Below the pieces are notes generated by a model, which was given only the letters and a program-made list of their open reading frames with translations, did not search any database and was not told the origin of the DNA. This document shows, piece after piece, positions 53,703-63,573 of a stretch of DNA of 64,000 nucleotides (positions are counted from its first letter, which is position 1; each line of letters starts with the position of its first letter). Source of the DNA: Pictodentalium vernedei (taxonomy: Eukaryota > Mollusca > Scaphopoda > Dentaliida > Dentaliidae); assembly GCA_031216915.1 (NCBI GenBank), contig CM062292.1:6883920-6947919 (forward strand), in the 5' to 3' direction. Made by a program: the position numbers and the translations under genes.

Positions 53703-53963
53703 TACAGTACGTGAAGAGTGTATTATCATTAAATCACCCGCAGAGTGGAGATTCCACCCGAGCAATAATTGCAAATTTATTGCAAAGCATAAACATCACA
53801 AGCAAAGTTCCAGCCAATGGACCTCCGGGTTAAACCCGGAGGTCCATTGGCTGAAACATTGCTTGTGTTTTATGTCCATGTATACAGAATTTGGAAGTGA
53901 CACTTTGGGTGATAACTCCACTCTGCGGGTGATTTAGTTACAATCCACACTCCACGTACTGTA
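53703..53963. mobile_element. MITE-A copy 2 (Tc1/mariner-like)
   Basis: The 261-bp element lies between TA dinucleotides with ends CAGTACGTGAAGAGTG and the complement of CACACTCCACGTACTG. It is full length and collinear with copy 1 in SINE-1, including the subterminal AAATCACCCGCAGAGTGGAG and the central GCCAATGGACCTCCGGGTT palindrome at about 53,812-53,850. Confidence 0.88.
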
Positions 53964-54317
53964 TCTCCTATGGATACTAGTTGATCAACGCTTTTTTGAT
54001 TAATGGAGTGATGGGAGTCCACCTCGAAATGTCGATGGTCAAGAGCTGCTAAAGCCCCATGATGTGGGAAGATTCTCCAAGCCATTCAAACGCAAGACAT
54101 GATACAGCTCAGTATTATCCCCAAATACCCTAGCATAGCAGAGGAGTATAGCTCGCTCACTGAAGTTACTTTTTGCTGGATCCCTGGCAGGATCCCGGAC
54201 GTAGCGGCATAGACAGGTAAGCCAGATATGTCATGTACATTTGTCATGGCAGCGAGCATGGGTGGCCATGTTATGACGCCAGTACCCAGTAATGCGTGAT
54301 GTTAGTGCGCGTGTTAT
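53964..54317. other. Low-copy DNA, nothing recognised
   Basis: A short minus-strand open frame ending in MITE-A has no family motif. I see no repeat or RNA gene. Confidence 0.5.
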
Positions 54318-54440
54318 ATAGCTCTTACCTTCTATATGGCTCCTATATGTATCCACGCTCCTATTATATTGCTCCAACATGTGCTGTGGCTGTCAACTCC
54401 TATAACTTCCCATATAGCTCAAGGATTACCTAATAGCTCC
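54318..54440 (+). repeat. Degenerate CTCCTATATGG-type repeats
   Basis: Loose copies of TCTATATGGCTCCTATATG, CTCCTATTATATTGCTCC and CCATATAGCTC follow one another without fixed spacing. The same vocabulary recurs at 55,995-56,110 and 56,580-56,850 and, in reverse complement, at 62,625-63,060. Confidence 0.6.
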
Positions 54441-54491
54441 CTGAAAACTGCTAGTCACTTGTGTGCAAATCATTCGCAGTTTTCTGGGACC

Positions 54492-54809
54492 TACAGTTAA
54501 AACTAGAAGTCCTGTCATGAAATGCGCACAAATAGCACGTTGATATGCGAGTTAATGTACGCGTTATGGCCCAAGTAAAGCTATCAAATTCTGTACATAC
54601 GGCCTGTGCACAAGCAATGTTTCAGCCAATGGACCTCCGGGTAACCCGGAGGTCCATTGGCAGAAACATTGCATGTGTTTGCTATGAGTAACCAGGAGAA
54701 CCTGCCTTGCTTTGGATCTCATTCGATATGGCAATTGCGCGCAATTCCAACGCGCAATTAAGCCTAGATAAGCGCACAGTTCAGGACAGGACTTCTAGTT
54801 TTAACTGTA
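54492..54809 (+). mobile_element. MITE-B copy 1 (Tc1/mariner-like)
   Basis: The 318-bp element lies between TA dinucleotides with 23-bp inverted ends beginning CAGTTAAAACTAGAAG. Inside are GCGCAC motifs, an ATTGCGCGCAAT palindrome and a central ~74-bp palindrome (CAATGTTTCAGCCAATGGAC and CTCCGGGTAACCCGGAG) that is nearly the same as that of MITE-A. It has no coding capacity. Confidence 0.9.
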
Positions 54810-54849
54810 TGAGGTAATCTATTTCCTACAATCAGCGTCAGCTGTTTTC

Positions 54850-55740
54850 CTCGAGTACTATAGTCTTTCTCTTTCCACTGCTGTCACAGCCCAATATTAC
54901 TATGGCGATGCCCAATCGCTTCTACCAATAGCATTACATTAGGATTTTTGCCTTAGCTATGGTCACTTCCTTGCTTTATTGCCTGTTTTTACTTTGCCTA
55001 TGTTTGACTAGTTCTACTGTTTCCTACCACTTCTCTTTACCTTATTCTTCCATCCAGTCTTATTATTGGTTTCCAGTACCACTTTCGCCAGTCACTTCAC
55101 TACTATCTGTTGCTACTAATCAGGAGTGCACTAACTTCCATCTATCCCTTTTACCGTCTCCTGGTAGTAGTAGTACCAGTACCTTCTGCCCCAGATTCTA
55201 CTTTCTAACCCACTTCTAATATACTACACTGCATATGCTCACTACTACTTCGCCTCACTGTCTTTTGATAGAGAGACAGTACGGCTCTAGCTTCCAACAC
55301 TATTGCGGATGGTCTCCACCACTATTAATCTATTATTTGTTATACTACTACAACTAGTCCCTGCTCCTACCAATACATTTCCCTCCAGTCTTATCATTGT
55401 TTTCTACTATCGCTTCTGTCAATCCAATCCCAACTGCTACTACTAGCTTTCTCCTCCTGGTCTACTAGTACACAACATTACCAAGTACTTCTCACGGTCT
55501 CCTTGTAGAAGTACGTCCAATAACAGCTACCCCTGCTCCTACCTTCTACACGATCCATGATGACTGACTACTACAGCCCCTGTGTCTCCTTTGTCGGCCG
55601 TCCCTAATATCATCTCTACTGACTTTGTCCAGTGCTTCAGTCTTCTACTACCACTAATGCGTATGCCCTACCTCTACTATTTGCAAAATTACTAAGTACT
55701 TTGTTTGTAATCCATCCTTCCATGTGTCCTGGTTTTATGT
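54850..55740 (+). repeat. Pyrimidine-rich low-complexity tract
   Basis: The plus strand is rich in C and T with frequent CTACTA, TTCTACT and CTCCTGGTAGTAG words and very little G. This is roughly the complement of the vocabulary of the G/T-rich minisatellites further right. A serine/leucine-rich frame (54,959-55,219) is a by-product of the composition. Confidence 0.55.
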
Positions 55741-55994
55741 TTGGCCTCTAGTCACATGCGAATTCGCATCTTGGGAATAAGAGTTTGTCGAGTCACTGGA
55801 TACGACAGATAGCTACCACATAATGTTTCCAAATAGACTCCGACACCTCTTCTGTTTATCTGGCTCTGATTCTCCATGAAAACACGTTTGCAGCTACCCA
55901 TAACATTATTCTACAACCGGTGACCTTTCCTTCTCCAGATCCTGTTCTTGATACCTTTGACCACTGTGTTTGTGGCTGCTACCTCTATATGCAT

Positions 55995-56110
55995 TCTACT
56001 ATATATAAGGATCCTTGCTCCTATATGGCTCCAAAACAGCTCCTAGACAATGATTTCCATTGCTCCTATATGGTTCCTATATTACTCCTAGCCCCTATAT
56101 GGATCATCAG
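55995..56110 (+). repeat. Degenerate CTCCTATATGG-type repeats
   Basis: CTCCTATATGGCTCC, CTCCTATATGGTTCCTATAT and CCCCTATATGGATC occur in irregular tandem, continuing the family seen at 54,318. Confidence 0.65.
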
Positions 56111-56270
56111 GGACCGACCAGGACTATTTAAAATACACTCTAGCCTCAAAGCCTATTTTTTCAATTCATGCGCCAGATTTCAATTTACGGAGTCACACTG
56201 CTGTTTGTAACACACACTGCAAGTATGTAATAGCTCTCATCCTTTTCATTTAGTACACAATAGCAAACAT

Positions 56271-56352
56271 TAATCTTCACTATGGTTTCTGATCAAGTCT
56301 TGGCTGCCTATTTAGGCAGCCAAGACTTGATCAGAAACCACAGTGAAAATTA
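56271..56352. repeat. 82-bp near-perfect hairpin
   Basis: TAATCTTCACTATGGTTTCT starts the left arm. GATCAAGTCTTGGCTGCCTA and its complement meet around a 2-base loop, and the right arm ends GTGAAAATTA. Two mismatches are visible over ~40 bp of stem. It is probably the core of a small foldback element. Confidence 0.85.
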
Positions 56353-56579
56353 AAGACTTGAAGTATTAACTCAAGCACTCTACAACAATGATAAATGATA
56401 ATCATATATATAATACATGTAAGAGTGTCTCTCTCGATTATCCATCGAAAGAATATCAAAATATGATCTGAGAAATTACGCGCCAACTGAGAAGCCTATT
56501 TCTGAGATTTAATAGCCAGGTCCTGATGTTTCAGAACCAAATATGCACTGGCGCATGCCCAGGTCGGTCCGTGGATCAT

Positions 56580-56850
56580 ATCGCTTATGTGGCTCAAATA
56601 TATGTCCAAGCTCCTACATGGCTCACATATGGGTCCTATATTGTTGCTTTCCAGCTCCTAGATCATATGCGGCTCCTACATTATAAACTATAGGGCTTCT
56701 AGCCCCTATTTGACTCACAGGTCGCAATCTTAATGGTTCCTAGGTCTTTTTTCTGATCCAAGATTATACGTTTCAATGGATCCTAGCTCCTATATGACCT
56801 ACGTTTATAACATTTATGGCTGCTACCTGCTATATAATTCCCATCTCCTA
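56580..56850 (+). repeat. Degenerate CTCCTATATGG-type repeats, largest block
   Basis: Irregular copies of AGCTCCTACATGGCTC, GGTCCTATATT, AGCTCCTAGATC and AGCTCCTATATGACC fill the block, which leads directly into the G/T-rich minisatellite region. Confidence 0.6.
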
Positions 56851-57157
56851 TTCCATTGTTATTTATGGCTTTTAGATTTAAATTTCATTGGCTTTTGAAG
56901 CTTATAAACGCAGAATGTAGTGGTTGATGGGGTTGTCATTGTCGTAGATGTGGCAATTGGCTGGTGGTAGTGTTGTCCTTGTTGTTGCTATAGTATAGTC
57001 GCCGTGCTCGTAATCCAGAAAAAAACTGTTGGTGCTGTAATGGTTGGTTTGGTAGAGGGTGATGCAGTATTTGTAGTTGTTGGTATAGTCGATGTATAGA
57101 TTGGTGTACTAGCTATTGGTATTGAAGTGAGCAGTGGTGATAGAGTAGTGGTTGCTG

Positions 57158-57446
57158 TACATTTAAAACTAGAAGTCCTGTCATGAAATGCGCACAAATA
57201 TCACAAATAGCACGTCGATCTGCGCGTTAATCTACGCGATATAACCATAGCAAGGCTACCAAATTTTGTACATATGGCCTGTGCACAAGCAATGTTTCAG
57301 CCAATGGACCTGTGTTTGATATGAGTAACCAGGAGAACCTGCAGTGCATTGAATGTCATTCGATATGGCAATTGCGCGCAATTCCCGCGTGCCATTAACC
57401 CTAGATAAGCGCACAGTTCGTGACAGGACTTTTAGTTTTAACTGTA
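57158..57446 (+). mobile_element. MITE-B copy 2, central palindrome half deleted
   Basis: The 289-bp element lies between TA dinucleotides, with one base different from copy 1 in the left end (CATTTAAAACTAGAAG) and one in the right end (CTTTTAG). At 57,299-57,312 the left palindrome arm (GCCAATGGACCT) jumps straight to GTGTTTGATATG, so the right arm of the central hairpin is missing. It is inserted inside the G/T-rich region, which continues on both sides. Confidence 0.88.
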
Positions 57447-57569
57447 GTAGTTGTTGGTGTCATAGTTGTCAGTGGTGTTGATGGTGGTTTAGTAACGGTT
57501 GCGCCATTGTAGTTGTAGTAGTTCATAGTGATTGACGTTCTAGCTCTTCCTTCGGTAGTGGGTGTTGTA

Positions 57570-59870
57570 ACATTTGTATTTGTTGGTGCACCAGTTGTTG
57601 GTATTGAAGTAAGCGGTGTCGTAGAAGTTGTGTTGTGGTATTTGTATTTGTTGGTGTACTAGTTGTTAGTATTGAAGTAAGCGGTGTAGTAGAAGTTGTG
57701 TTGTATTTGTATTTGTTGGTGTACTAGTTGTTGGTATTGAAGTAAGCGGTGTAGTAGAAGTTGTGTTGTATTTGTATTTGTTGGTGTACTAGTTGTTGGT
57801 ATTCACGTAAGCGGCGTAGTAGAAGTTGTGTTGTAGTATTTGTATTTGTTGGTGTACTAGTTGTTGGTATTGAAGGAAGCGGTGTAGTAGAAGTTGTGAT
57901 GTAGTATTTGTATTTGTTGGTGTACTAGTTGTTGGTATTGAAGGAAGCGGTGTAGTAGAAGTTGTGATGTAGTATTTGTATTTGTTGGTGTACTAGTTGT
58001 TGGTATTCACGTAAGCGGTGTAGTAGAAGTTGTGTTGTAGTATTTGTATTTGTTGGTGTACTAGTTGTTAGTATTGAAGTAAGCGGTGTAGTAGAAGTTG
58101 TGTTGCAGTATTTGTAGTTGTTGGTGTACTAGTTGTTGGTATTGAAGGAAGCGGTGTAGTAGAAGTTGTGATGTAGTATTTGTATTTGTTGGTGTACTAG
58201 TTGTTGGTATTGAAGGAAGCGGTGTAGTAGAAGTTGTGATGTAGTATTTGTATTTGTTGGTGTACTAGTTGTTGGTATTCACGTAAGCGGTGTAGCAGAA
58301 GTTGTGATGTAGTATTTGTATTTGTTGGTGTACTAGTTGTTGGTATTGAAGTAAGCGGTGTAGTAGAAGTTGTGTTGTAGTGTTTGTATTTGTTGGTGTA
58401 CTAGTTGTTGGTATTGAAGTAAGCGGTGTAGTAGAAGTTGTGTTGCAGTATTTGTATTTGTTGGTGTACTAGTTGTTGGTATTGAAGTAAGCGGTGTAGT
58501 AGAAGTTGTGTTGTAGTGTTTGTATTTGTTGGTGTACTAGTTGTTGGTATTGAAGTAAGCGGTGTAGTAGAAGTTGTGTTGCAGTATTTGTATTTGTTGG
58601 TGTACTAGTTGTTGGTATTGAAGTAAGCGGGGTAGTAGAAGTTGTGTTGTAGAATTTGTATTTGTTGGTGTACTAGTTGTTGGTATTGAAGTAAGCGGTG
58701 TAGTAGAAGTTGTGTTGTAGTATTGTATTTGTTGGTGTACTAGTTGTTGGTATTGAAGTAAGAGGTGTAGTAGAAGTTGTGTTGTAGTGTTTGTTGGTGT
58801 ACTAGTTGTTGGTATTGAAGTAAGCGGTCTAGTAGAAGTTGTGTTGTAGTATTTGTATTTGTTGGTGTACTAGTTGTTGGTATTGAAGTAAGCGGTGTAG
58901 CAGAAGTTGTGTTGTAGAATTTGTATTTGTTGGTGTGCTAGTTGTTAGTATTGAAGTAAACGGTGTAGTAGAAGTTGTGTTGTAGCATTTGTATTTGTTG
59001 GTGTACTAGTTGTTGGTATTGAAGTAAGCGGTGTTTTAGAAGTTGTGTTGCAGTATTTGTATTTGTTGGTGTACTAGCTGTTGGTATTCACGTAAGCGGT
59101 GTAGCAGAAGTTGTGTTGTAGTATTTGTATTTGTTGGTGTACTAGTTGTTGGTATTGAAGTAAGAGGTGTAGTAGAAGTTGTGTTGTAGTATTTGTATTT
59201 GTTGGTGTACTAGTTGTTGGTATTGAAGTAAGCGGTGTAGTAGAAGTTGTGTTGTAGTGTTTGTATTTGTTGGTGTACTAGTTGTTGGTATTGAAGTAAG
59301 CGGTGTAGTAGAAGTTGTGTTGTAGTATTTGTATTTGTTGGTGTACTAGTTGTTGGTATTGAAGTAAGCGGTGTTGTAGAAGTTGTGTAGTATTTGCATT
59401 TGTTGGTGTACTGGCTGTTGGTATTCACGTAAGCGGCGTAGCAGAAGTTGTGTTGTAGTATTTGTATTTGTTGGTGTACTAGTTGTTGGTATTGAAGTAA
59501 GCGGTGTAGTAGAATTTGTGTTGTTGTATTTGTATTTGTTGGTGTACTAGTTGTTGGTATTGAAGTAAGCGGTGTAGTAGAATTTGTGTTGTTGTATTTG
59601 TATTTGTTGGTGTACTAGTTGTTGGTATTGAAGTAAGCGGTGTAATAGAAGTTGTGTTGTAGTATTTGTTGGTGTACTAGTTGTTGGTATTGAAGTAAGC
59701 CGTGTAGTAGAAGTTGTGTTGTAGTGTTTGTATTTGTTGGTGTACTGTTGCTATGGAAGTAAGCGGTGTTGTAGAAGTTGTGTTGTAGTATTTGTATTTG
59801 TTGGTGCACTAGTTGTTGGTATTGAAGTAAGCATTGTAGTAGAAATTGTGTTGTAGTGTTGTGTCATAGT
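57570..59870. repeat. 68-bp minisatellite, ~34 copies
   Basis: The unit runs TATTTGTATTTGTTGGTG, TACTAGTTGTTGGTATTG, AAGTAAGCGGTGTAGTAG, AAGTTGTGTTGTAG. Two main variants alternate: GAAGTAAGCGG and CACGTAAGCGG. Some units are a few bases shorter, so no reading frame persists. Early units form a three-unit pattern (GAAGGAAG, GAAGGAAG, CACGTAAG) seen at about 57,870-58,020 and again at 58,140-58,290. Confidence 0.93.
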
Positions 59871-60239
59871 GGTTGGTGTTATAGTAGTTAAAGTGATTGG
59901 GGTACAACCTATTGGTACTGAAGTAGGTTTTATAGTAATTGTTGGTTTAGAAGATGAAGTGGTTGTTGTAGTATTTGAGGGGTTTAGTACTTAAATAGTG
60001 GTTGGTGTGCAAGTTGTTGCTGTAGCCAAGAGTGGTGTTTTAGTAGTTGGTGTAGTAGTTGTTGGAGTAGTAGTTGTGGTGTTTAGTGCTGAAGTGGTGA
60101 TAGAGTAGTGGTTGCATTAGTCGTTATTCGCATTGTAGTGAGTGGTGTAGTACAGCTGTTGTTGGTAGCGTAATTATTGGTGTTGTAGAGGTTGATGTTC
60201 TGGAGGCTATTGTAGATAGAGTTATAGTGGTTTGTGTGC

Positions 60240-61480
60240 TAGTTGCTTGTGTGGTATTGTTGATGCTGTATTTGTTGGTGTAGACGTAGATGGTGTAATA
60301 ATGGGTGATGGAGTATAGTAGTTGTTGGTGTAGACGTGGGTGGTGTGATAATGGGTGATGGAGTATAGTAGTTGTTGGTGTAGACGTGGGTGGTGTTATA
60401 GTGGTTGGTATTGTTGATGCTGCAGTTGTTGGTGTAGACATGGGTGGTGTTATAGTGGGTGATGGAGTATAGTAGTTGTTGGTGTAGACGTGGGTGGTGT
60501 TATAGTGGTTGGTATTGTTGATGCTGTAGTTGTTGGTGTAGACATGGGTGGTGTTATAGTGGGTGATGGAGTATAGTAGTTGTTGGTGTAGACGTGGGTG
60601 ATGTTATAGTGGTTGGTATTGTTGATGCTGTAGTTGTTGGTGTAGACGTGGGTGGTGTTATAGTGGGTGATGGAGTATAGTAGTTGTTGTGGAATATTGT
60701 AGTGGTTGGTATTGTTCATTCTGTAGTTGTTGGTGTAGACGTGGGTGATGTTATAGTGGGTGATGGAGTATAGTAGTTGTTGTGGAATATTGTAGTGGTT
60801 GGTATTGTTGATGATGTAGTTGTTGGTGTAGACGTGGGTGGTGTTATAGTGGGTGATGGAGTATAGTAGTTGTTGTGGAATATTGTAGTGGTTGGTATTG
60901 TTCATTCTGTAGTTGTTGGTGTAGACGTGGGTGGTGTTGTAGTGGGTGATGGAGTATAGTAGTTGTTGTGGAATATTGTAGTGGTTGGTATTGTTGATGA
61001 TGTAGTTGTTGGTGTAGACGTGGGTGGTGTTATATTGGGTGATGGAGTATAGTAGTTATTGGTGTAGACGTGGGTGGTGTGATAATGGGTGATGGAGTAT
61101 AGTAGTTGTTGGTGTAGACGTGGGTGGTGTTATAGTGGGTGATGGAGTATAGTAATTGTTGTGGAAAATTGTAGTGGTTGGTATTGTTGATGCTGTAGTT
61201 GTTGGTGTAAACGTGGGTGGTGTTATAGTGGGTGATGGAGTATAGTAGTTGTTGGTGTAGACGTGGGTGATGGAGTATAGTAGTTGTTGGTGTAGACGTG
61301 GGTGATGTTATAGTGGATGGTATTGTTGATGCTGTAGTTGTTGGTGTAGACGTGGGTGGTGTTATAGTGGGTGATGGAGTTTCGTAGTTGTTGTGAAATG
61401 TTGTAGTGGTTGGTATTGTTCATTCTGTAGTTGTTGGTGTAGACGTGGGTGATGTTATAGTGGGTGATGGAGTAGATCAT
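60240..61480. repeat. Second minisatellite, ~50- and ~96-bp units
   Basis: The basic ~50-bp block is GTAGTTGTTGGTGTAGACG, TGGGTGGTGTTATAGTGG, GTGATGGAGTATA. In 60,660-61,030 it alternates with TTGTTGTGGAATATTG and TGGTTGGTATTGTTSATK to give a 96-bp unit. As 96 is 32 codons, this keeps a minus-strand frame open at 60,450-60,905 (repeating THVYTNNY and NNTNHYNIPQQLLYSITHYN). I treat that frame as a by-product, not a gene. Confidence 0.9.
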
Positions 61481-61850
61481 AGTGATGAGAGTTCTAGTTG
61501 TTTGTGTTGTTGTGGTTTGACATAGTAGTGGTTGGAGTAGTAGTTGTTGGATTTGTTTGGTGCTTGAGGTTGTTGTTGTAGTAGTTTTGGTGGTTGTTAT
61601 AGTTTAGTTTGTTGGTGTAGTAGTTTTGTGGTTTTATAGTGGTTGTTACAGTTGGTGGTATAGTATTTGTCCGTGTAATAAATATTGGTGTAGCAGTTGC
61701 GGTGGTTGATGTTGTAGGTATAATGACTTTGTGTCGGCGTTGCAGCAAGTGGTGTTGGTATAGTGGTCGTGATGTTTGGTATAGTGGGTGTGGTGGTTGA
61801 TACTGTAGATATAATGTTGGTAAAGCAATTGTTGATGTCGTTGAGGTTGG

Positions 61851-62230
61851 TTCTACAACTATTATGCAACAATTACTACATCAACAGCTATTACTCCAAC
61901 ACGTATTATATCAACTACCACAACAACCACTACACCTATTACACCAACAACTTCAAATACACTAACAAGCATGGAAACACTGTAGGGCATTACTAGACAA
62001 TCACTATGCTTTTCACACCAAGCACTCGAACATCAACAACTACGGCAATAACCACTAGTACAGCAACCTTGACAACACCAACATCAATACCACTACAACA
62101 TACGAATTCCACCAATACCCAGTACAACGCTACCAACAACAACCTTAACTAAAGCAGTCACTACAGCAACGACATTGATAAACACCATGGCAACTACTAG
62201 AACTACTACACCAACATTCACGTTCTTCAT
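61851..62230. repeat. A/C-rich tract, complement of the G/T-rich region
   Basis: At about 61,851 the plus strand changes abruptly from G/T-rich to A/C-rich: ACTACATCAACAGC, ACTCCAACACG, ACTACCACAACAACC, CACCAACAAC. Read on the other strand it has the same vocabulary as the G/T-rich region. No regular period is visible. Confidence 0.75.
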
Positions 62231-62312
62231 TTACCTCTAGTACTCAACGAAAGCCTAGAATGGAATTTAAATTTAAAAGCCATAAATACCATGATACAGA
62301 AGATGGGAACCA

Positions 62313-62614
62313 CACAGTTAAAACTAGAAGTCTGGTCATAAAATGTGCACACGTCGATCCGCGCGTTAATCTACGCGTTATGACCATAGCAACGCTATCA
62401 AATTCCGTACATATAGCCTGTGTACAAGCAATGTTTCAGCCAATGGACATCCGGGTAACCCGGAGGTCCACTGGCAGAAACATTGCCTGTGTTTGCTATA
62501 CGTAACCAGGAGAACCTGCCGTGCTTTGGATGCCATTCGATGTGGCAATTCCTACGGGGCAATTAAGCCTAGATAAGCGCACAGTTCATGACAGGACTTC
62601 TAATTTTAACTGTA
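62313..62614 (+). mobile_element. MITE-B copy 3
   Basis: The 302-bp element has inverted ends CAGTTAAAACTAGAAG and the complement of CTTCTAATTTTAACTG. The right flank is TA and the left flank is CA, so one target base has mutated. The central palindrome (GCCAATGGACATCCGGGTAA) is complete with a few changes. It has the same orientation as copies 1 and 2. Confidence 0.88.
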
Positions 62615-62624
62615 CAGGCGGTAG

Positions 62625-63060
62625 GAGCAATAGGGGTTATGAGCTTAGGTAATATAGGAGCTTGGACCCATGACACCTATAATCTGGGATCAAAATAGGA
62701 GCTGGAAGTCCCAAAGGATGTTGTTTGTGAGCCATGTAGGAAATTATGTGAACCATATAGGATCTAGGAACCGTGTACAGTACAGGCGTTTTTGACTGGT
62801 CGTAATACAGACGTGGTCAGTGATGTACACGTTGTACACAAGCACACTGTTGTTCCCAGTGCTTCATTAATTATATTTTTGATGATTATTCCAATAATTA
62901 GTGTTTGGAATCTAATATTACCGTGACAATATTGCCCACCCGTGAAAAGTGGTCAGTCCACGGCTGATGTACTGTTGCAGTAACATAGGAGCCAAATATA
63001 TGCCATTTAGGAGCCATAGGAGATAGGATCCATACATGAGCTAGGAGCCATATATAGAGG
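62625..63060 (-). repeat. CTCCTATATGG-type repeats in reverse complement
   Basis: GGAGCAATAGGGGTTATGAG, AATATAGGAGCTTGG, AATAGGAGCTGG, GAACCATATAGGATC and CTAGGAGCCATATATAG repeat irregularly. Reverse complemented, this is the vocabulary of the blocks at 54.3, 56.0 and 56.6-56.9 kb, so the G/T region is bracketed by the same family in opposite orientations. Confidence 0.6.
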
Positions 63061-63532
63061 ACATGGAATGAATGTTTTTCTCATATAATATTTATGAAAC
63101 TCGTCCGAATTTTCCGTTTGCGCTCGCCAGAGGCTCGCCAAAACGTAAAAATCTTAGACTTGTTTCATAAATATTGTATGAGAAAAACTCTCATTCCATA
63201 TCCTCTATATAATATATATATCTGGAAAAACATATGCCTATCAACTTTATCGATCTATTTTGCATATAATTTTCACATACAATATTGCAAGTGTTTATAT
63301 TTTATGTCCTAAATTGCACATACAATTTTCCCAGATATTACCAATGAGCCATAGGAGATAGGATCCATACAGGAGCTAGGAGCCATATATAGAGGATATG
63401 GAATGAATGTTTTTCTCATATAATATTTATGAAACGAGTCTAAGAATTTTCAGGCGAGCCAAAATGGAAAATTCGGACGAGTTTCATAAATATTATATGA
63501 GAAAAACACTCATTTCATATTCTATTTATCAT
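63011..63532. repeat. Tandemly duplicated foldback with inverted loop
   Basis: GAGCCATAGGAGATAGGATC starts at 63,011 and again at 63,346, each followed by a foldback with GAATGAATG, TTTTTCTCATATAATATTT and ATGAAAC arms (about 63,051-63,211 and 63,387-63,532). Between the arms, copy 1 reads ACTCGTCCGAATTTTCC first and TCTTAGAC last. Copy 2 reads GAGTCTAAGAATTTTC first and GGAAAATTCGGACGAG last. The ~45-60-bp loop is therefore in opposite orientations in the two copies. Confidence 0.85.
63217..63349. mobile_element. MITE-D copy 2
   Basis: This matches 50,518-50,650 almost base for base, from ATATCTGGAAAAACATATG to CCCAGATATTACCAATGAGC. It sits exactly at the junction between the two foldback copies, inserted next to the AT-rich right end of copy 1. 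Confidence 0.72.
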
Positions 63533-63573
63533 GTGACAAACACATGCACAAATTAGCCACTTAGTATGACTTT

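Larger units (their letters stand above)
56910..61850. repeat. G/T-rich minisatellite region
   Basis: The plus strand is dominated by GTTGTTGGTGTAGTAG-type words with almost no C for nearly 5 kb. On the minus strand the frames are rich in Thr, Asn, Tyr, His and Ser. They resemble mucin-like sequence but break often. It contains MITE-B copy 2 and two regular tandem arrays described separately; other parts are irregular. Confidence 0.85.

Noticed and set aside
53870-54085. Minus-strand frame MAWRIFPHHGALAALDHRHF as another aminopeptidase exon
   Set aside because: It has no M1 motif and its end lies inside MITE-A.
54959-55219. Open frame MVTSLLYCLFLL as a secreted or membrane protein
   Set aside because: It lies in pyrimidine-rich low-complexity DNA, where Ser/Leu/Phe-rich frames are expected. 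No motif supports it.
56910-61850. A mucin-like Thr/Asn-rich gene on the minus strand of the G/T region
   Set aside because: Frames are short and shift with 68-bp units. There is no signal peptide, no defined splice sites and no non-repetitive domain. Composition explains the residues.
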